6,017 nt of DNA, taken from DATFYI01 sp035315125 (GTDB taxonomy: Bacteria > Chloroflexota > Anaerolineae > Anaerolineales > Anaerolineaceae). Below are positions 1 to 5,438 of the stretch, one piece after another; positions within the stretch are counted from its first letter, which is position 1, and the number at the start of each line of letters is the position of its first letter. Made by a program: the position numbers and the translations under genes. The notes below the pieces were generated by a model, which did not search any database, was not told the DNA's origin, and saw only the letters and a list, made by a program, of their open reading frames with translations. The stretch spans positions 1 through 6,017 of the forward strand of contig DATFYI010000331.1 in the NCBI GenBank assembly GCA_035315125.1, written 5' to 3'.

Positions 1-878
1 TTCTGTTTATAAAAACTGGCTACCTGCTGCAAGCCGGCGTTGACGATATAACTCTGAAAAGCGGGCAGCTGCTTCACCTGGGCGGCCCCAGCCATCATGG
101 GGATGTCCGTGATCAAAGGCAGGCAGCCCTTCGGCATGCTGACTTGCGTCCCGCTGCCGATCGCGCTGAGCGCGTAAGACCAGCTTCGGCTGCCCTGAAA
201 GTCGCCGGAAGGTAGCTGAATGTTCAGCACGTACTTCAGCACGTACCCGCCCGGCTGGGCAATCCATACATCGCCGCTGGCTTTGCCATTCTGCCCGGCC
301 TGCCAGGGCACAGCTTTCTCGTCAAACGAATAATGGGTGGCAGATATGCCGCTCAGCGTTTCCTGTCCGGCAATTTTTGCGCCAAAGACGGGCGGCAGTT
401 TCAGAGTCTGGTCTGAAACCAAGGCGCTCACGCTGGCGGCTGTGCGGCAGATGCCCCCGGAGGCCTGCTGGCTGAACTCTGTCCCGTTTAACACCACCCG
501 CTGCAGGTAAAAATCCGAATCGCCGGTGCTGGTCTGCTGCACCAGCTCAGAGCTGTTTGCACCGTTCACCAGTCCATTGATCGTCAAATTGGATTCGAAC
601 GCTTGCCCCTTCTGGGTTCCTTTGACTGCGGTGGTATAACTGAATTGGTAGCTGCTCAGCGCCGATAACCCGGTCAGCGGATCCGGCAGGGTCAAGACGC
701 CGTTGCTCTGTGTTTCCGGATTGGATTGTGTTTCCGCATTGGACTGCCCGGCCGGCTTTGTCGACTGAGCCGCCACCGGTGAAAGGATGCCGCTCAAATT
801 GCAGGCCAACAACAGCAGCGCCAGTCCAATTCCAATGAAAAGAAATAAAGCCCGGGAATGATTTCGCATGGTATTCAT
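1..878 (-). CDS. LolA/LppX-like lipoprotein, C-terminus cut by window edge
   Basis: An open frame of 292 residues with no stop before the left edge. A signal peptide ends in a clear lipobox, LLAC, with Cys26 as the lipidation site, so the protein should be anchored at the outer face of the membrane. A Ser/Thr/Gln-rich linker (about residues 33-60) includes a short repeat of the form [A/P]ETQSN. From about residue 68 (GLSALSSYQFSY) the alternating pattern, the GDVWIAQPGGYVLKY strand pair and the edge sequence GLQQVASFYKQ resemble LolA/LppX-type lipid-binding folds and lipoproteins common in Anaerolineae; this is family resemblance, not a search result. Cys144 and Cys252 could form a disulfide. 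The ATG at 878 is chosen because AGGTGA lies just upstream; an internal ATG at 869 is the alternative. It starts 4 bp after the stop of the preceding gene, so the two are very likely one operon. The ligand is unknown. Confidence 0.85.
   Translation of the reverse strand, partial: MNTMRNHSRALFLFIGIGLALLLLACNLSGILSPVAAQSTKPAGQSNAETQSNPETQSNGVLTLPDPLTGLSALSSYQFSYTTAVKGTQKGQAFESNLTINGLVNGANSSELVQQTSTGDSDFYLQRVVLNGTEFSQQASGGICRTAASVSALVSDQTLKLPPVFGAKIAGQETLSGISATHYSFDEKAVPWQAGQNGKASGDVWIAQPGGYVLKYVLNIQLPSGDFQGSRSWSYALSAIGSGTQVSMPKGCLPLITDIPMMAGAAQVKQLPAFQSYIVNAGLQQVASFYKQ
702..746 (-). repeat. short repeat in lipoprotein linker
   Basis: Residues 45-59 of the LolA-like lipoprotein read QSN-AET-QSN-PET-QSN. 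This is a six-residue unit repeated in the linker between the lipidated Cys and the folded domain. It probably extends the flexible tether. Confidence 0.6.
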
Positions 879-882
879 CTTT

Positions 883-1821
883 TCACCTGGGAACGAGCGT
901 TAGTTGGGCAAAATAATCCAAATCACCCACCGATTGAACAATGTTCATACCCCCGCCCTGCAGCTCCACCTGCTGCGTGCCGCCGGAAATGGGAAATGTC
1001 GATTGGATCTTGGCGGCCAGGTCCGGGTTGCCGCCCATGGCAATGCCCCAGCCCTGCCCCACGCTGCCATTCGCTTCGATGCAGGTGCTGATGCCGTGAA
1101 ATACGGGTTTCCCGCTGGGTAACATAGCCAGGATCGTATCGACTGATTCGTTTTCCGCATCCAGTTTTCCATCCAGGTCGAACGGGCCGCTGGCGATCAG
1201 GGGCGGCGTATAATATTGGACGCAGTCGGGGGGTTTGCTGAGGATATCTTCCTCCAGGTCCCACTTGCCATCGCCCTGCAGGTACAGGTCGCCCGACCGC
1301 AGACGCTTCATGGTGCCCATGCCGGTGATGCGCGAAATGCTGCGGAAATCCACACCCGATTTGGCTGCTGAAAAATTCATCACCGTCAGCAAAAAGGCGT
1401 CATAATCGCAGGATTTTTGCACGGTAAAACTTAACTGGTTGGTCGCCAGGCCGTTGTTCAGGTTGAGCTTAATCACGTCGTCGCCGGGAGTGGTAGCCGT
1501 GTACGTAAACGTGAAATACGTAAAATCGGTGGATTTAATAATGGAAGGGGGTTTTATCACACCGTGCGAAGCGCTGATCTGCAAATTGATCACGACCAGC
1601 GGGGCCAGCGGGATTTGTCCAGGCCCGGTTGGCTCGACCGGCGGGTAATCCGCCCCGGCTGCCCCTTCCAGGGTGATGGTATCGCCCACGCAGATCAATT
1701 GCGGCAAGCCCGTAAAAACATTCACGCCGCCGGATGGCTGGTAGGCGTTGGCCGTCCCTTGCGGCACGGATAAAGACAGAAATAATAAAATGAACAGGAT
1801 TAGTGCAGATGCCTTTTTCAT
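883..1821 (-). CDS. secreted protein with N-terminal Ig-like domain, unknown function
   Basis: Encodes 312 residues from ATG at 1821. The frame is open two codons further to a GTG at 1827, but AAGGGG sits at the right distance only for the ATG. A basic start (MKK), a hydrophobic stretch and the AxA-type site TANA|YQ (after about residue 26) indicate Sec export and signal peptidase I cleavage; there is no lipobox Cys. Residues about 35-138 alternate like a bacterial Ig-like domain: it opens with LICVGDTITLEG, contains TYTATTPGDDVIKLNL and ends LSFTVQKSC, with Cys44 and Cys138 placed to bridge it. The rest (about 140-312) is Gly-rich and strand-rich, with Cys200 and Cys247, and I cannot assign it to a family. 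The stop lies 4 bp before the lipoprotein start, so the two proteins are probably made together and may act together outside the membrane. The gene is real; its function is unknown. Confidence 0.85.
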   Translation of the reverse strand: MKKASALILFILLFLSLSVPQGTANAYQPSGGVNVFTGLPQLICVGDTITLEGAAGADYPPVEPTGPGQIPLAPLVVINLQISASHGVIKPPSIIKSTDFTYFTFTYTATTPGDDVIKLNLNNGLATNQLSFTVQKSCDYDAFLLTVMNFSAAKSGVDFRSISRITGMGTMKRLRSGDLYLQGDGKWDLEEDILSKPPDCVQYYTPPLIASGPFDLDGKLDAENESVDTILAMLPSGKPVFHGISTCIEANGSVGQGWGIAMGGNPDLAAKIQSTFPISGGTQQVELQGGGMNIVQSVGDLDYFAQLTLVPR

Positions 1822-1871
1822 ACCCACCCCTTGATTGCTGATTGAGTAAGGATTACCCCGCCATTTTGTTG

Positions 1872-1891
1872 ATCAATAGAAATTTATTGAT
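1872..1891. promoter_or_regulatory. inverted repeat in leader of the Ig-like gene
   Basis: A perfect 7-bp inverted repeat, ATCAATA / TATTGAT, with a 6-nt spacer, about 50 bp upstream of the ATG at 1821. It lies between the putative -10 box (1914-1919) and the start codon, so it would be in the transcript leader. It is AT-only apart from one GC pair per arm; it could be an operator or chance in AT-rich DNA. Confidence 0.3.
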
Positions 1892-1913
1892 TGAAAAAGG
1901 AAAACTCAATATT

Positions 1914-1942
1914 ATTATACATCGAGGAAAGTGGATTGGTCA
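1914..1942 (-). promoter_or_regulatory. possible sigma-70-type promoter for the Ig-like/LolA-like pair
   Basis: On the minus strand a consensus -10 hexamer TATAAT (1919-1914) follows TGACCA (1942-1937) with 17 bp between. The -35 match is only 3 of 6, so the call rests on the -10 box and on its place upstream of a two-gene operon. Confidence 0.35.
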
Positions 1943-1960
1943 CAAGCATGCAGTTTCAAC

Positions 1961-1979
1961 TAATTTGGCGCCCAGATTA
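1961..1979. terminator. inverted repeat just after the MmpS-like gene
   Basis: TAATTTGG / CCAGATTA around a CGC loop: eight pairs including one G-T wobble, starting 5 bp past the stop codon of the gene at 1985-3025. Read on the minus strand it is followed by GTTGAAAC, not a T-run, so it is at best a weak or factor-assisted terminator. Confidence 0.25.
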
Positions 1980-1984
1980 TTTTC

Positions 1985-3025
1985 CTATTTAGCGTTGATC
2001 GTTGTCTCACAATCCGCTTCGCTTTGAGAAACCGCGCTGGTAACCTCCTTACCATTGACGGAAATACTACAATGGATTGTCCCCCCTACGTTATTGGAGA
2101 CTTTTACGATTGCCTGCCTGCCGTCTACACCTTGAATGGTTGTTTGCCAGGGTACATCAATGAGCCACAAATTTACGATATCTAAACTGTTCCCTGAGGT
2201 TGGGACATAAGAAATAAACTGGACATCAGAGCAGTTATCACACCAAACTTTATAAGTAATTTGAGAATAATTTACATTCGTTGCAGTAGGGCTCACAGAA
2301 GTTTTCGGGTTTATGTTATTCGTAGAGAAATGAACAACCATGTAGGTAACAATACCTAAGATCACCAGGATTGAGCCAAGCAATAAAAATAGTCTTGTTT
2401 TACTTTGCTTATCCTGTTCAGGAGGATCAGCAAGTTCCTCAGCGATATTCGATAATGGAATCTCCACCCTGGCGTCAATCAAACTTGTGGAAGATTTGAT
2501 TTGATCTGAAATCTGTGCTGCTTGTTGTTGAGGTAAAATGATGGGTGTAGTTTCGTGATTATCAGCAGTTTCCTCAGCGGCTTTCGTTCCTGGAACATCC
2601 ACCTTTGTGTCATTCGTACTTGTGGAAGGTTTGATTTGATCTGAAATCTGTGCTGCTTCTTGTTGGGGTAAAATGAGTGGTCCAGTTTCATTTCTTGCGG
2701 ATCTGGGAGAAGTAATTACATTAATCGACGGTCTGGGTGTTTGAGTATATCGCGCCAGATCTTCAAGGGCATTTTGATTGTTGGGATTGATTGCTAATAC
2801 CTTAGAAAGACAATATTTCTTTTGGTAAGTATTATCAAAGCAATAAGAAAGCCATAACCAGGCTGTTTCACATTCAGGGTCAAGCTTAATAACCTCATAT
2901 AATAATTGCGCCCCATCCATGATATTGCCAGCTTTGACTGCGGCTACACCAGAGGCGAGTTTCTTTAATGGCCTGCCGGAACGTTTATAGGTTGGAGCTT
3001 TTGAAGTGGGTTTATCTTCTATCAT
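1985..3025 (-). CDS. TPR, single-helix, MmpS-like domain protein
   Basis: Encodes 346 residues; ATG at 3025 has AAGGGG upstream. Residues about 20-93 form TPR-like helices (VAAVKAGN, KLDPE.ETAWLWLS, VLAINPNNQNALEDL), a module I associate with Chloroflexota proteins. Residues 116-204 are a low-complexity linker made of two near-identical 45-residue units. Residues about 211-232 are one hydrophobic helix (FLLLGSILVILGIVTYMVV), so the TPR part should be cytoplasmic and the rest external. The last ~95 residues resemble the MmpS fold: ITYKV, then LWLIDVPWQTTI, then IHCSISVNGKEV and a closing Cys. Cys319 and Cys339 match the usual MmpS pair; a WCDNC motif (262-265) is extra. MmpS proteins are accessories of MmpL exporters in mycobacteria, but no MmpL gene is in this window, so transport should not be assumed. 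The gene is clearly more AT-rich than its neighbours (19 G/C of 60 at 2221-2280). Confidence 0.85.
   Translation of the reverse strand: MIEDKPTSKAPTYKRSGRPLKKLASGVAAVKAGNIMDGAQLLYEVIKLDPECETAWLWLSYCFDNTYQKKYCLSKVLAINPNNQNALEDLARYTQTPRPSINVITSPRSARNETGPLILPQQEAAQISDQIKPSTSTNDTKVDVPGTKAAEETADNHETTPIILPQQQAAQISDQIKSSTSLIDARVEIPLSNIAEELADPPEQDKQSKTRLFLLLGSILVILGIVTYMVVHFSTNNINPKTSVSPTATNVNYSQITYKVWCDNCSDVQFISYVPTSGNSLDIVNLWLIDVPWQTTIQGVDGRQAIVKVSNNVGGTIHCSISVNGKEVTSAVSQSEADCETTINAK
2414..2680 (-). repeat. 135-bp in-frame tandem duplication in the linker
   Basis: Two head-to-tail copies (2546-2680 and 2414-2545) encode units beginning P[L/I]ILPQQ and continuing AAQISDQIK.STS. The best-conserved core (2483-2540 against 2618-2675) differs at only three positions over about 58 bases, while the rest has diverged more. 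The exact 135-bp (45-codon) offset keeps the frame. Confidence 0.9.
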
Positions 3026-3070
3026 GATTTACCCCTTACAAAACATTATAAATCATTCTATGTCAGGAGG

Positions 3071-3099
3071 ATTATATGACTTTTACATTCTACCCACAA
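3071..3099 (-). promoter_or_regulatory. possible promoter for the MmpS-like gene
   Basis: On the minus strand TTGTGG (3099-3094) and TATAAT (3076-3071) are 17 bp apart, about 50 bp upstream of the ATG at 3025. A second TATAAT (3050-3045) is closer but lacks a spaced -35 box and would leave almost no leader. Confidence 0.4.
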
Positions 3100-3111
3100 C
3101 TGGCAAGTTAA
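3076..3111 (+). CDS. possible 11-residue leader peptide ORF
   Basis: ATG at 3076 is preceded by a full AGGAGG (3065-3070) with 5 bp spacing, and the frame closes with TAA after 11 codons, giving MTFTFYPQLAS. It reads toward the PDZ lipoprotein gene 160 bp downstream. There is no run of a single regulatory codon as in attenuation leaders. It may be a small gene, the surviving start of a lost gene, or chance; it overlaps the putative promoter of the divergent gene. Confidence 0.3.
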   Translation: MTFTFYPQLAS

Positions 3112-3178
3112 TATACCAACCGGGTACCATTGCGCTGCGCCTGTAGGTCCATACACCTTGAACTAATCCTGGAAAAAA

Positions 3179-3238
3179 CCCTCATCCTGCCCTCGCCTTC
3201 GGCATGCTGCGCGATCCCGGAGGGAGAGGAGAAGAGGC
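3179..3238. repeat. possible degenerate dispersed-repeat fragment
   Basis: A pyrimidine-rich arm (CCCTCATCCTGCCCTCG) is followed by a purine-rich arm (GGAGGGAGAGGAGAAGAGG) with a GC-rich centre. Its look resembles dispersed intergenic repeats of many bacterial genomes whose arms read CCCTCATCC and GGGAGAGG. Only one copy lies in the window and the arms pair imperfectly. Confidence 0.35.
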
Positions 3239-3270
3239 ACAGATTCATATCAAATAAGGAGGTATTCAGC

Positions 3271-3714
3271 ATGGCGCCAATGAAAATGTCCAGCTTATTT
3301 TTAACTTTGCTGATCGGCACGATCGAGCTTCTGCTTCTATCAAGCTGCGCCAGCTTGCAACCCTCGCCAACCACAGTTCCAGTGATTAATTTTGCCTCTT
3401 ACCCCGCCCAGGTTCTGGGGGTAGTGATCGATCCGAATGGTAATGTGTTGGATGTGGAACACGGCAGTGCGGCGGAACAAGCGGGCATAGCTCGCGGCGA
3501 CGTTATTCAGAAAATTAACAATCTGTCGGTAACTTCACAACGCCAACAGGTGCAAACGGCCATCCTGGAAACCAAACCAGGCCGGGATGTGATGGTCTTA
3601 TTGCAGCACAATGGAAATGATGTGGTTCTAAGTGTAAAACCGTCTCCGCCACCGGCAGGACGAGCAGGCCTGGCAACCGCCACCCCCGTGGCTGCCCCCA
3701 ACGATTATCTATAG
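3271..3714 (+). CDS. PDZ-domain lipoprotein
   Basis: Encodes 147 residues. The frame is open upstream to 3130, but ATG at 3271 is chosen because AGGAGG lies 8 bp before it and a signal peptide starts there. A hydrophobic stretch (LFLTLLIGTIELLLL) ends in LSSC with Cys26 as the lipidation site. After a short Pro/Ser/Thr tether, residues about 47-123 form one PDZ domain: QVLGVVIDPNGNVLDV, the typical core GSAAEQAGIARGDVIQKIN, then strands ending DVVLSVKPSP. A Pro/Ala-rich tail follows. PDZ domains bind C-termini or unfolded segments; in bacteria they usually accompany proteases (HtrA, Ctp, RseP), but no catalytic domain is present here. It may be an adaptor or scaffold at the outer membrane face. 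It is the only sizeable gene on the plus strand, divergent from the MmpS-like gene and convergent with the next lipoprotein. Confidence 0.85.
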   Translation: MAPMKMSSLFLTLLIGTIELLLLSSCASLQPSPTTVPVINFASYPAQVLGVVIDPNGNVLDVEHGSAAEQAGIARGDVIQKINNLSVTSQRQQVQTAILETKPGRDVMVLLQHNGNDVVLSVKPSPPPAGRAGLATATPVAAPNDYL

Positions 3715-3754
3715 ATCTTGAATCTTCTTAACACAGCCAGCCGAACACTACATT

Positions 3755-3919
3755 TTAAATTTCATTTGAAATGGCAATCAGATCCATGTCCTGGCTGTCC
3801 ACCGACACGGCCGGGTTGATGTAGCCTGAGCCAGGCTGGTTTATTCAGCCCGCCGGGCCTGATTGTTTCGTAATTTGGCTGCACGGCCAGGCGGGTTTAA
3901 ACTTTATCTGCGGCAGGAT
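3755..3919 (-). pseudogene. coding-like remnant in frame after the Thr-Pro lipoprotein
   Basis: Past the TAA at 3922-3920 the same frame runs 24 codons to a TGA (3847-3845), then 29 codons to a TAA (3757-3755). The last part reads GYINPAVSVDSQDMDLIAIS. Its codons from about 3823 to 3773 end mostly in G or C, as in the GC-rich genes nearby, which is coding-like. It could be the old C-terminus of the upstream lipoprotein or the tail of a lost gene. No start codon with a ribosome site is visible, so I do not call it an active gene. Confidence 0.35.
3823..3837 (+). terminator. weak hairpin after the PDZ gene
   Basis: AGCCTG / CAGGCT form a perfect 6-bp stem with a 3-nt loop, followed on the plus strand by GGTTTATT. 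It lies 108 bp past the PDZ stop codon. The T-run is poor, and the same bases fall inside the coding-like remnant on the other strand. Confidence 0.25.
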
Positions 3920-4372
3920 TTATGTGGGGGTTGCCGTTGGGGTATGGGTCGGGTAGGGGGTATGGTGGTCATAGTGACATCTATCAGGATGGTCTCTGCA
4001 ATAATCCCTGTAATCCCTATAATTCCTATAATTGTAGGGATAGGGCGTATTCGTGATGTAGATGTATATGTAGACGGGCGGAACCCTTGTGGCGGTCAGG
4101 GTCGGGGTGGGCGTCGGCGTTTCGGTGGCGGTGGGCGTCATCGTTGGCGTGCTGGTTTCGGTTGGAGTGGGGGTATCCGCATATTGAGGGGTAGCGCTCA
4201 ACCATAAAGCTGCATTTTGAGTCGAGAGCACCTGGATAGTTTGCACAAATTCTGTCGCCATTGCACCCGCTGGAGTGGAAGTGGGAGCGCTGGCCGAAGC
4301 AACCAGGCCGCACGCGCTCATCAGCACGGAGATCAGCAAAATAATCGGTATCACATTTTTGTTACTCTTCAT
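3920..4372 (-). CDS. Thr-Pro-rich lipoprotein with aromatic/His tail
   Basis: Encodes 150 residues; ATG at 4372 follows GAGGAG. The signal peptide ends in the lipobox MSAC with Cys21 as the lipidation site. Residues about 30-60 look helical (GAMATEFVQTIQVLSTQNAALW). Residues 61-96 are a Thr-Pro-rich linker of the kind frequent in Chloroflexota surface proteins. The C-terminal part is unusual: alternating VYIYIYIT, then Asn/Asp-Tyr-Arg triplets (114-124), then a CRDHPDRC segment with nearby His and Asp, and finally another Thr-Pro run. The Cys-X6-Cys and clustered His/Asp might bind a metal, but that is only a suggestion. I do not recognise the family. The frame continues as coding-like sequence after the stop, so this may be a shortened version of a longer protein. 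It is convergent with the PDZ gene and has its own upstream promoter candidate. Confidence 0.75.
   Translation of the reverse strand: MKSNKNVIPIILLISVLMSACGLVASASAPTSTPAGAMATEFVQTIQVLSTQNAALWLSATPQYADTPTPTETSTPTMTPTATETPTPTPTLTATRVPPVYIYIYITNTPYPYNYRNYRDYRDYCRDHPDRCHYDHHTPYPTHTPTATPT
4001..4033 (-). repeat. 9-bp tandem repeat encoding Asn/Asp-Tyr-Arg
   Basis: Residues 114-124 are encoded by units of the form RAY-TAY-AGG, three full and one partial, giving NYR-NYR-DYR-DY. Being a multiple of three, unit gain or loss would keep the frame. Confidence 0.7.
4085..4192 (-). repeat. Thr-Pro low-complexity linker
   Basis: Residues 61-96 of the lipoprotein are mostly Thr and Pro with interspersed Glu, Ala and Ser. 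The DNA is a biased run that opens long spurious frames on the other strand. It probably acts as an extended surface tether. Confidence 0.75.
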
Positions 4373-4459
4373 TTTCTATCTCCTCTGCAGAATCCAATAA
4401 AAAACTGCTTGACTTTAAAACCTTTTTATCCCTGTCGATGGGCGGCCATGGGCAGAGCT

Positions 4460-4488
4460 ATTATCAGTATAGCAAGCAGATATTTAAA
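4460..4488 (-). promoter_or_regulatory. possible promoter for the Thr-Pro lipoprotein
   Basis: On the minus strand TTTAAA (4488-4483) and GATAAT (4465-4460) are 17 bp apart, matching the sigma-70 consensus at 4 and 5 of 6 positions. They lie about 90 bp upstream of the ATG at 4372. The surrounding 4460-4545 stretch is very AT-rich, so chance matches are likely. Confidence 0.4.
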
Positions 4489-4555
4489 TCTAGTTCAGAA
4501 TTTATTTAATTATTGGATCAAAATAATAATTGAAGAGAAATATCATGGCCAACGG

Positions 4556-4581
4556 TCAAAAATGCGCCGGTTTTTTACGGC
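4556..4581 (-). terminator. possible terminator after the CPBP-like gene
   Basis: About 30 bp past the stop codon the minus strand reads GCCG, an 8-nt A-rich loop, CGGC, then GCATTTTTG. The T5 run is in the right place, but the stem has only four pairs. Confidence 0.3.
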
Positions 4582-4611
4582 CTGGCCCTGGCCCTATTTT
4601 CTAAATTCTGT

Positions 4612-5361
4612 TTATGCGGTCAGCAGCATGAAAGCGGTGCCCATATCCATCAAAATATGGATGACCGCCAGGTATGGCAATAAGCGCGGTCGCCAGCGCA
4701 AGACGATGCCGAGCATGAAAGCAAAGGGGATAAACATCAACATCCGCCAGAGGATGAACTGCCCATTGAAAAGCAGGGGCACTGCCAGATGCTGGAAGCC
4801 CAACGCCACTGCCGCCAGAGATAAAGACAGCCAGCGGGATTCAATCTGCTGTTCCAGGCGCGGTTGAATGTAGAGGAAATAAGTGACCAGCTCGGCCAGG
4901 CCCTGGCTAATCGGGAAAAGAAAAAAGCCGGCGTAGGCGGCCCAGCCCGGCAGGTGGCGGATGAAAAGAGCCATCGCCACGCTGATATTGCCAAATAACC
5001 AGTTCGCCAGCAGGAAATTAGGCAGCATGGCCACCGGAACGGTAATCACCAGCAGCTCGAGGACAATCCATAAGTCATTTTTAAGATGTTCCTGGTCGAT
5101 CCGGAATAAGCTCAAATAGCTTTTGCCTTCGCTGCGAAAGAATGAAACCAGCAGCCCAATACACACCAGGTTGGCAAAAGTCACCGTAAAAGGCCACCAG
5201 GCGGCTGAGGCGTCCCAGGCGTTGGAGAAACCCGCCCATAGATAACCCAGGGCAAAAAGAGCCTGGAATGCAGCAAACAACACGGTGCGGGCTGGCAGCA
5301 TCAGCCAGGGTATCCCGGTTGGCCTGGCGGTGGTACTGCTCAATAAAAGCGAATCATTCAT
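4612..5361 (-). CDS. CPBP-like intramembrane protein, active-site motif degenerate
   Basis: Encodes 249 residues from ATG at 5361 (MNDSLLL). The frame extends 12 codons to a TTG at 5397, but neither start has a strong ribosome site; a weak GAGAA precedes the ATG. The protein has about seven hydrophobic helices, with a polar loop RIDQEHLKND in the middle. Its layout matches CPBP/Abi glutamic proteases (the Rce1-like family). The usual first motif, EExxxR, is replaced here by AELVTY (around residue 157), keeping one Glu and losing the other Glu and the Arg. The next motif appears as GFQHL (His191) and the last as HILMD (His235, Asp239). It may therefore be an inactive or divergent member, and a generic multi-pass protein is also possible. 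It follows the rhomboid gene on the same strand with a 65-bp gap, so co-transcription is plausible. Confidence 0.7.
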   Translation of the reverse strand: MNDSLLLSSTTARPTGIPWLMLPARTVLFAAFQALFALGYLWAGFSNAWDASAAWWPFTVTFANLVCIGLLVSFFRSEGKSYLSLFRIDQEHLKNDLWIVLELLVITVPVAMLPNFLLANWLFGNISVAMALFIRHLPGWAAYAGFFLFPISQGLAELVTYFLYIQPRLEQQIESRWLSLSLAAVALGFQHLAVPLLFNGQFILWRMLMFIPFAFMLGIVLRWRPRLLPYLAVIHILMDMGTAFMLLTA

Positions 5362-5421
5362 GGGGCTTTTCTCATGTAAATTTAATAATTTCCCCAAGTA
5401 TACTATATTTTAATTTCGTCG

Positions 5422-5438
5422 TCTTATCAGGGATAAGA
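5422..5438. promoter_or_regulatory. inverted repeat across the rhomboid stop codon
   Basis: TCTTATC / GATAAGA, a perfect 7-bp inverted repeat with a 3-nt spacer, overlaps the last codons of the rhomboid gene and lies upstream of the CPBP-like gene. No T-run follows on either strand, so it is not a standard terminator. A TATACT box lies nearby (5397-5402, minus strand). It may be an operator or chance. Confidence 0.25.

Noticed and set aside
128..141. 14-base sequence CCTTCGGCATGCTG shared with 3196-3209
   Set aside because: One copy is inside a coding region and the flanks do not match, so it is most likely chance.
7..267. 86-codon minus-strand ORF at the left edge
   Set aside because: It overlaps the LolA-like lipoprotein in another frame and encodes an Arg-rich sequence without any domain.
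2414..2680. CRISPR-like or satellite array
   Set aside because: There are only two copies, both in frame within one gene, and no spacers.
3130..3270. N-terminal extension of the PDZ gene frame
   Set aside because: The 47 extra codons have no signal peptide or ribosome site and pass through repeat-like sequence, while the ATG at 3271 has AGGAGG and begins a lipoprotein signal.
3863..4207. 114-codon plus-strand ORF rich in Gly and Arg
   Set aside because: It is the antisense shadow of the Thr-Pro-rich and Tyr-rich codons of the lipoprotein at 3920-4372.
4545..4604. 19-codon plus-strand ORF with a GAAGAG sequence upstream
   Set aside because: It lies over the possible terminator of the CPBP-like gene, has a repetitive Gly-Pro end and no supporting context.
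4217..4867. 216-codon plus-strand ORF
   Set aside because: It runs antisense across the start of the lipoprotein, the AT-rich spacer and the end of the CPBP-like gene, all better explained on the minus strand; its translation shows no domain.
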